From assembly GCF_021605415.1 (NCBI RefSeq), contig NZ_WKEQ01000004.1, positions 1-64,000 on the forward strand: DNA of 64,000 bases, written 5' to 3'. Made by a program: the position numbers and the translations under genes. Shown here piece by piece: positions 59,072 through 64,000 of this stretch; positions within the stretch are counted from its first letter, which is position 1; every line of letters starts with the position of its first letter. The notes beneath the pieces are model-generated. The model ran no database searches, had not been told where the DNA came from, and was given only the letters and a program-made list of their open reading frames with translations. This DNA is from Pseudomonas syringae (lineage in GTDB: Bacteria > Pseudomonadota > Gammaproteobacteria > Pseudomonadales > Pseudomonadaceae).

Positions 59072-59680
59072 ATGCCCGACCCCTTCCAACCCGCCAGCGA
59101 TTTTCTGTCCACCGTCGATGCTGACTGGCAACGCCACATTGCCGCCGTCGGCCCGTGCCTGCATAAACCCCATCCGGCGCGCGATCCTTATGAATCGCTG
59201 GTGCGGGCTATTGCCTATCAGCAACTGCATGCCAAGGCCGGGGACGCGATTGTCGGGCGGCTGGTCGGGTTATTTCCCGGGCAGAGCTTTCCCCGGCCCG
59301 AGCAGGTGTTGGTCACCGATTTTGATCGGCTGCGCAGTTGCGGATTTTCGGCGAGAAAGATTGCGACCATTCAAGGAATTGCCCAAGCGACGCTGGATGG
59401 CGTGGTGCCGGATTACACGACGGCGTTGGGCATGAACGATGAAGCGCTGATCGAGCGCTTGGTCAGCCTGCGCGGGGTGGGTCGCTGGACGGTTGAGATG
59501 CTGTTGATCTACAGCCTGGAGCGCCCGGATATTTTGCCGGCGGATGACTTTGGCGTGCGAGAGGGGTATCGGCGGTTGAAGGGATTGGCGGTAGCGCCGA
59601 CACGCAAGCAGATGATTGAAATCGGCTTGGCGTGGCGGCCGTTTCGCACAGTGGCGGCCTGGTATTTGTGGCGAGCATGA
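59072..59680 (+). CDS. DNA-3-methyladenine glycosylase (AlkA-type, HhH-GPD)
   Basis: 202 residues. It excises alkylated bases from DNA. The helix-hairpin-helix is LVSLRGVGRWTVEMLLIYSL (about 130-150), followed by the catalytic Asp159 in LPADDFGVREGY. An N-terminal HhH-GPD core (YESLVRAIAYQQLHAKA) is complete, but the AlkA beta-sheet domain is absent, as in the short AlkA/Mag group. Placed 92 bases behind ada, the pair forms an alkylation-repair unit. The ATG at 59072 follows CAGGA. Confidence 0.9.
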   Translation: MPDPFQPASDFLSTVDADWQRHIAAVGPCLHKPHPARDPYESLVRAIAYQQLHAKAGDAIVGRLVGLFPGQSFPRPEQVLVTDFDRLRSCGFSARKIATIQGIAQATLDGVVPDYTTALGMNDEALIERLVSLRGVGRWTVEMLLIYSLERPDILPADDFGVREGYRRLKGLAVAPTRKQMIEIGLAWRPFRTVAAWYLWRA

Positions 59681-59696
59681 ATTTGCCCCTATAGGA

Positions 59697-59811
59697 ACTG
59701 CCGCAGGCTGCGATCTTTTAACTGTTGCGTGGAACGCGGAGCGTCCCGGGCTGCATTCCCACGCGGAGCGTGGGAACGATCAAATCAAAAGATCACAGCC
59801 TGCGGCAGCTT
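59697..59811. repeat. Nested intergenic repeats (REP pair around a GTTCCCACGC-type element)
   Basis: Outer arms, CTGCCGCAGGCTGCGATCTTTT (from 59699) and its near-complement AAAAGATCACAGCCTGCGGCAG (59787-59808), enclose a second inverted element: GGAACGCGGAGCG (59731-59743), TCCC GGGCTGCA and CCCACGCGGAGCGTGGGAAC (59758-59777). The inner element is a repeat type widespread in Pseudomonas genomes. Located between the convergent glycosylase and binding-protein genes. Confidence 0.7.
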
Positions 59812-59825
59812 CTACACGGGTGGCG

Positions 59826-60923
59826 TTATAGGCCGGACTTTAATCGGCTGAACGCTCGGATCAAGGCGCGATTGAATGCCTTGCCGTTGTCATTTTTGCT
59901 GTACAGCGAGGCCCTGACTGCCGCCGACGGATACGTTCCCGGATCCTGGGCGATCGCCGGTTCCACCAACCGGTCCGCCGCCGTGATGGCATTGGCGTAA
60001 TGGATGGTGTTCGTGATCGGCGCAATCACCTCGAGCGTCATCAAATAATCCATTAATGCCAGTCCAGCCTGCGGATGCGGCGCATCTTTCGGAATGACCA
60101 TCGCGTCAAACCAGATCAACGTGCCTTCCTTCGGGATCTTGTAACTCAGCTTGAACGGCTTGCTCGCCGCCTCAGCCTGCCCCGCTGCGATTGCCACGTT
60201 GCCGTTCCACGACATCGCTACACAGGTGTTGCCGTTGGCCAGGTCGCTGATGTTCAGGTCATTGTCGAAATAGCGGATGTACGGCCGAATCTTCGCCAGT
60301 TGCTGTTCGGCCAGTTTCAGGTCATCGAGGTTCTGCCGGTTGATGTCGAGCCCCATGTATTTCATGACCGCCGCAAACACCTCGTTGGGATCGTTAAGCA
60401 GACTCACCCCGCAGTCGGCAAATTTCGACACCACGGCCGGATCGAACAGCATCGCCCAACTGTCGGTCGGCGCATCAGGCAGGCGCTGCTTGATCGCGTC
60501 TTCCTGATAGCCGACGCCAGTGGTGCCCCACGCGTAAATTCCGGCATAACGGTTGCCCGGATCGAACACCGCCATGTGCTGGCGAAACTCTTCGCCGACG
60601 CCGGAAAAGTGCGGGATCTTCTGTTTGTCCAGCGGCTGGATCGCACCGCTCTGGATCGCCCGGGACAAATGCTGCCCGGCGGTCAGCACCAGGTCATAAC
60701 CGCTGCGACCCGTGAGCAGTTTGGTTTCGACGGTTTCCAACGAATCGAAGTGGTCGGCGACCACATGAATCCCGGTCTTCGCTTCAAAATTCTTCAGGGT
60801 GTCGGGGGCCAGGTACTCGCCCCAGATATACAGATTCACCACCGGTTTTGCGGTGTCGGCGGCCTGTACACACAGGGGTGCAAGCACCAGCAATAACGCT
60901 TGAGTCAGCTTGTGCAGGCCCAT
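59826..60923 (-). CDS. Polyamine ABC transporter substrate-binding protein (PotF-like)
   Basis: 365 residues. Signal peptide ALLLVLAPLCVQAADTAKP, then the PotF/PotD fold: VNLYIWGEYLAPDTLKNFEA, YDLVLTAGQHLSRAIQSGAI, YAGIYAWGTTGVGY and the C-terminal ALALMDYLM-type region. It binds putrescine or a related polyamine in the periplasm. It follows the agmatine deiminase gene by overlap (the aguA stop lies between the ribosome-binding site GGGAG and the ATG at 60923), which links it to agmatine use. No permease or ATPase gene is adjacent, so the rest of the transporter must be elsewhere. Confidence 0.88.
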   Translation of the reverse strand: MGLHKLTQALLLVLAPLCVQAADTAKPVVNLYIWGEYLAPDTLKNFEAKTGIHVVADHFDSLETVETKLLTGRSGYDLVLTAGQHLSRAIQSGAIQPLDKQKIPHFSGVGEEFRQHMAVFDPGNRYAGIYAWGTTGVGYQEDAIKQRLPDAPTDSWAMLFDPAVVSKFADCGVSLLNDPNEVFAAVMKYMGLDINRQNLDDLKLAEQQLAKIRPYIRYFDNDLNISDLANGNTCVAMSWNGNVAIAAGQAEAASKPFKLSYKIPKEGTLIWFDAMVIPKDAPHPQAGLALMDYLMTLEVIAPITNTIHYANAITAADRLVEPAIAQDPGTYPSAAVRASLYSKNDNGKAFNRALIRAFSRLKSGL

Positions 60924-60925
60924 GC

Positions 60926-62050
60926 TCACGCTCCCTTGTTGTGATTAGCAATGCCGGCGTATTGCGGCATGGTGATGCACGCGACATTGCCGCCACCGAG
61001 GAGGATTTCCCGGGAGTTTTCGATGCCCACAATCTTGTGCTGCGGAAACAGTTCGGCCAGGGTCGCCAATGCCACCTGATCCTGACGATCACCAAAGAGC
61101 GGCACCACAATCGAGCTGTTGCCGGCGTAATAGTTGATGTACGAGGCGCAGATTTTCGTCCCGGCCTGGCGGGTGTGGGTGCTGTCCTGCTGATCGAGGC
61201 CTTCGGCTTCTTCGGCGGTCCATTCCAGCACATCGGGCTGAGGCAGTTTGTGCACGATGAGTTCGCGGCCACGGCTGTCGCGGGTGCTGCGCAAGATGTC
61301 GTAGGCCTCCTGATAGATTTCCCATTGCGGATCGTCGCGATTGTCGGTCCATTGCAGCACCACTTCGCCGGGACGAACGAAGCACGCAAGGTCATCGACA
61401 TGGCCGTCGGTTTCATCGAACTTGCACCCCCGTGGCAGCCAGATCACCTGATCAGCGCCGAGGTAATCGGTCAGGCGACGGGTGACTTCGTCCTTGCCTA
61501 AATGCTGGTTGCGATTGCGGTTGAGCAGGCATTGTTCGGTGGTGAGAATGCTGCCCTGACCGTCGCTCTGGATGCCGCCGAGTTCGGCTATCAACGGTGC
61601 GCGGTAACGGTCGAAGCGCTCAAGTTCGAGGATTTTGCCGGCGATCTGGTCGTCCTTGTCCCACGGGTAATACAAGCCGCCGTCGAGGCCGCCGTAAGCG
61701 TTGAACTCAAAATCAACGCCGCGCACTTCGCCACTCTGATCGTTGACTACGAAGCACGGGCCGCTGTCGCGAAACCAAGTGTCGTTGCAGGTCATCTCGA
61801 CCACCCGCACTTGCGGCGGCAACTGGCGGCGGGCGGTGGCGAACTGCGCGGCAGAGGCACACACGGTGACCGGTTCGCTGTGGGAAATCGCAGTGACAAT
61901 CTGCACCCAGATTTTCTGCGCAGGCTTGGCACCGTTGCGCCAGACGTCGGTACGTTCCGGCCAGCCGAGCCAGCAGCCGGACTTGGCTTCGAACTCGCCG
62001 GGCAGACGGAAGCCGTCCTGTTTCGGGGTGGTGTCGAGTGAACGCGCCAT
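60926..62050 (-). CDS. Agmatine deiminase family protein (AguA paralogue)
   Basis: 374 residues of the agmatine/peptidyl-arginine deiminase family. It retains DTWFRDSGPCF, NAYGGLDGGLYYPWDKDDQ, DETDGHVDDLACFV and the predicted catalytic Cys358 in LLGGGNVACITMPQ. The conserved EGGxIHxDGEGT block, however, reads ELGGIQSDGQGS, with Gln in place of His, and the usual NIHCIT reads NVACIT. The enzyme would convert agmatine to N-carbamoylputrescine, or a related guanidine compound. Because of these changes I treat it as a paralogue and give no symbol. First gene of a unit with the polyamine-binding protein. A palindrome lies upstream at 62135-62148. Confidence 0.85.
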   Translation of the reverse strand: MARSLDTTPKQDGFRLPGEFEAKSGCWLGWPERTDVWRNGAKPAQKIWVQIVTAISHSEPVTVCASAAQFATARRQLPPQVRVVEMTCNDTWFRDSGPCFVVNDQSGEVRGVDFEFNAYGGLDGGLYYPWDKDDQIAGKILELERFDRYRAPLIAELGGIQSDGQGSILTTEQCLLNRNRNQHLGKDEVTRRLTDYLGADQVIWLPRGCKFDETDGHVDDLACFVRPGEVVLQWTDNRDDPQWEIYQEAYDILRSTRDSRGRELIVHKLPQPDVLEWTAEEAEGLDQQDSTHTRQAGTKICASYINYYAGNSSIVVPLFGDRQDQVALATLAELFPQHKIVGIENSREILLGGGNVACITMPQYAGIANHNKGA

Positions 62051-62134
62051 GGTCAAACCTCGTTGTTCGGGATGGGAATGACCACAGGCTACGGTTGCCG
62101 GCGGCAGGCCCGCCAACGATGAATATTACGGAAC

Positions 62135-62148
62135 AGTTGAGTTCAACT
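62135..62148. promoter_or_regulatory. Palindrome upstream of agmatine deiminase, putative LysR-type site
   Basis: Perfect inverted repeat AGTTGA-GT-TCAACT lies 85 bases upstream of the deiminase ATG and directly at the end of the LysR gene. On the minus strand a TAATAT -10-like element follows it about 12 bases later, giving a layout typical of LysR-activated promoters. Confidence 0.5.
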
Positions 62149-62150
62149 CA

Positions 62151-63035
62151 TCAATCGAGCAATTGATCGTTGAACCATTCGAGCATCTGCGCCACCGCCG
62201 GGCGCTCTAGCCTCAGCCGCTCGCAGACCAACGCATATTGGCCCAGCGCAGTCATGCTTGACGTAAAGGGGCGAACCAACCGACCGCTTTGCAGGTCTTC
62301 CTGCGCCGTGAGGTTGTCGCCCATGGCCACGCCCTGCCCTTGCGCAGCGGCTTCCAATGCCAGACCGGCATGGGCGAAATACAGTTGGCGATCCGGGCGT
62401 TGATCGCCGGCATGACTGGTCAGCCATGCCGTCCAGGTCTTGCCGTCCTGATCGTCGTGCAGCAGGCAGTGACGGGCCAGATCCTTTGGGGTTTTCAGCG
62501 TGCCCTGGTTGAACAGGCCGGGGCTGCACACCGGAAAGAACTGCAACGCCGGCAGCGGCCGGACGAAATACGCCGTGCTGTCCGCCGGGCCGCTGCCGTA
62601 GGTGATGGCCAAGTCGATGTCTTCGCCCGGCACGGTAGCGTCAATCGGTTGCTCGTAAAGGTGCAGCGTAATGTGCGGATAGCGCGCGTAAAAATCCGTG
62701 AGACGACTCATCAGCCACTTTTGCGCCAGCTCTGCGGTAACGGCCAGCCGCAACACGGCCAGCGAGGATGGATCGCGAAGTTCATCGCAAGCATCGCCGA
62801 TCAGTTCGAAGGCCTGTTGCAGGCTCTGCATCAGGCGCCCGGCGGCAATGGTCGGACGGATCTGCCGGCCTTCGCGGCTGAACAGCGAGACGCCCAGTTG
62901 TTCTTCGAGCTGGCGGATCTGATGGCTGACAGCGCTGTCAGTGACACACAGCTCCGCCGCCGCCCGGCCAAAGTGCGCGTGGCGGGCGGCACATTCGAAC
63001 GTGCGCAGGGCGGCCAAGGAAGGTAAACGTCGCAT
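62151..63035 (-). CDS. LysR family transcriptional regulator (GcvA-like)
   Basis: 294 residues. N-terminal winged helix LPSLAALRTFECAARHAHFG and AAAELCVTDSAVSHQIRQLE (about 4-60), then a binding-protein-like domain with the GcvA-group pattern (EDIDLAITYGSGP; HCLLHDD; GQGVAMGDNLTAQEDLQSGR). It is on the same strand as, and 100 bases before, the agmatine deiminase gene, so it likely controls that gene. The effector may be an amine or guanidine compound; that is inference. Confidence 0.88.
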   Translation of the reverse strand: MRRLPSLAALRTFECAARHAHFGRAAAELCVTDSAVSHQIRQLEEQLGVSLFSREGRQIRPTIAAGRLMQSLQQAFELIGDACDELRDPSSLAVLRLAVTAELAQKWLMSRLTDFYARYPHITLHLYEQPIDATVPGEDIDLAITYGSGPADSTAYFVRPLPALQFFPVCSPGLFNQGTLKTPKDLARHCLLHDDQDGKTWTAWLTSHAGDQRPDRQLYFAHAGLALEAAAQGQGVAMGDNLTAQEDLQSGRLVRPFTSSMTALGQYALVCERLRLERPAVAQMLEWFNDQLLD

Positions 63036-63111
63036 GGGTGTTGATCCCGGTTTTTTGGAGGGCCATGCTGACCGGGCTATACGTGGACGTCCAGTTCCAC
63101 CGTGTAATCGT

Positions 63112-63253
63112 TCATCGCTGGCAAGCCAGCTCCCACAGGTTTCTGTATCGAACAGAAAAAACGGCGTCCGCGCCCGGTCACGGCGGGAGCTTCGGTGAAC
63201 ACAAAACCCGTGAACACCCGAGAAACGTGTGGGAGCTGGCTCGCCAGCGATGA
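63112..63253. repeat. REPIN-like inverted repeat
   Basis: Arms 63112-63137 and 63228-63253 (cores GCTGGCAAGCCAGCTCCCACA and TGTGGGAGCTGGCTCGCCAGC) are reverse complements except at one position, enclosing about 90 bases. Lies in the spacer between the lysR and GFA genes. The rest of the spacer (63036-63319) shows nothing else. Confidence 0.75.
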
Positions 63254-63319
63254 CAGCGGCACACCCGCCCTAAATCTTCTAGTCTGAACCAAACCTTTCC
63301 AGCCATCCGGAGGCCCCTT

Positions 63320-63808
63320 ATGCATCTCGAAGGTTCCTGCCATTGCGGCGCCGTGACATTCACCCTCACCAGCGTTCACCCCTACCCGTATCAACGCTGC
63401 TACTGCTCGATCTGCCGCAAGACTCAGGGCGGTGGCGGTTATGCGATCAATCTCGGCGGTGACGCCACGACCCTCAAGGTTCAGGGGCGCAAACACATCA
63501 CGATCTACCACGCGCGCATGAAGGATGAAGGTGACAAGCGTGCTCATCGCAGCAGCGCCGAACGGCATTTCTGTTCGCAGTGCGGCAGCGGCCTGTGGCT
63601 GTTCAGCCCGGAGTGGCCGGAGCTGATCCATCCGTTCGCGTCGGTCATCGATACCCCGTTGCCGGTGCCGCCGGAGCACACGCATTTGATGCTCGGTTCG
63701 AAAGCGTCATGGGTCGAGGTTGAAGCCAAGGGCAAGGATCAGCAGTTTGAGGTTTATCCTGAGGAATCGATTGCGCAGTGGCATGAGCGGCTGGGGGTGA
63801 CGGGATGA
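63320..63808 (+). CDS. GFA family protein (glutathione-dependent formaldehyde-activating enzyme-like)
   Basis: 162 residues. The zinc-ribbon cysteines are complete: Cys7/Cys9 (GSCHCGAVTF), Cys27/Cys29/Cys32 (RCYCSICRKTQGG) and the C-terminal pair FCSQCGSGLWLF. The family fold (Gfa/CENP-V) is best known from an enzyme that joins formaldehyde and glutathione, but most members are uncharacterised, so the reaction here is uncertain. Stand-alone gene. Confidence 0.88.
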   Translation: MHLEGSCHCGAVTFTLTSVHPYPYQRCYCSICRKTQGGGGYAINLGGDATTLKVQGRKHITIYHARMKDEGDKRAHRSSAERHFCSQCGSGLWLFSPEWPELIHPFASVIDTPLPVPPEHTHLMLGSKASWVEVEAKGKDQQFEVYPEESIAQWHERLGVTG

Positions 63809-63849
63809 GCGAGATTATCGGGCTGTGATCGGTGGATTTTTGAAACAAC

Positions 63850-63880
63850 AAGATCAAACGATCGCAGCCTGCGGCAGCTC
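63850..63880. repeat. Single REP element
   Basis: GATCGCAGCCTGCGGCAGCTCC lies at 63860-63881, the same REP core as elsewhere in the window, at the end of the rightmost partial gene. Confidence 0.6.
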
Positions 63881-64000
63881 CTACGCGGGGACGCCGCTGT
63901 GGAAGCGGAATTCGTCGTCTGGCGATTCGATCAGATGCTGCTCGGCCGCGCGAACTCGCTCGATGACGTGTTCGACGTCTTTCGTCTCGCCGTACTGATA
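63881..64000 (-). CDS. C-terminal end of an unidentified protein (partial)
   Basis: The last 39 codons of a minus-strand frame that continues past the right edge, ending in TAG at 63881-63883. The readable end is hydrophilic (YQYGETKDVEHVIERVRAAE, then HLIESPDDEFRF). The composition looks coding, but too little is present to name a family. Confidence 0.45.
   Translation of the reverse strand, partial: YQYGETKDVEHVIERVRAAEQHLIESPDDEFRFHSGVPA

Overview
The window reads as chromosomal DNA of a Pseudomonas of the fluorescens group. The evidence is the high G+C coding DNA, the tightly packed short operons with ATGA/TGATG overlaps, the many Pseudomonas-type REP palindromes between genes, and a long block (ldcA, dnaQ, rnhA, methyltransferase, gloB, mltD, two peptide-binding proteins, yej/npp transporter, fabI) whose order matches my memory of the P. 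aeruginosa PA1818-PA1806 region. No rRNA, tRNA, CRISPR array, insertion sequence or prophage was seen.

Layout. 1-6.2 kb: the end of a pyrroline-5-carboxylate-reductase-like gene with its TetR regulator, a small acidic protein, a YfcE-type phosphodiesterase, an MscS channel, and a Sco1/PCuAC copper-delivery pair. 6.4-14.5 kb: a self-contained accessory cluster made of a cytoplasmic gamma-glutamyltransferase-like hydrolase and a GntR/FCD regulator on the plus strand, convergent with an operon for an atypical cytosine-deaminase-like amidohydrolase, a single-chain LivM-LivG-LivF fusion, LivH and a Liv-type binding protein. Four copies of a near-identical 12-bp palindrome (consensus ATTGCTAGCAAT) lie in its two outer promoter regions, so it looks like one regulon for import and hydrolysis of an unknown amide-type compound. 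15-29 kb: LTA-synthase-like sulfatase, KatG, PepN with two small-domain genes, rhomboid protease, phosphatase, NAD kinase, DUF1853 protein, ArsB-type permease and an FMN reductase. 29.5-47 kb: LysR regulator, acetyltransferase coupled to lysine decarboxylase, replication and housekeeping genes, MltD, the five-gene peptide/nucleoside-antibiotic uptake operon and FabI.

47-64 kb: VOC protein, GAF-GGDEF diguanylate cyclase and AraC regulator; then a 1224-residue putative toxin/effector in visibly less G+C-rich DNA whose C-terminus carries a Fic-like motif with Gln in place of the catalytic His. A LysE exporter, heme oxygenase plus bacteriophytochrome, Ada and an AlkA-type glycosylase follow, then a LysR - divergent agmatine deiminase - polyamine-binding-protein set, a GFA protein and the end of an unidentified gene.

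The two regions most worth follow-up are the 6.4-14.5 kb import/hydrolysis regulon and the Fic-like toxin gene at 49.8-53.5 kb. All residue positions were counted by hand and operators are pattern-based. Family assignments come from recognised motifs, not database searches.
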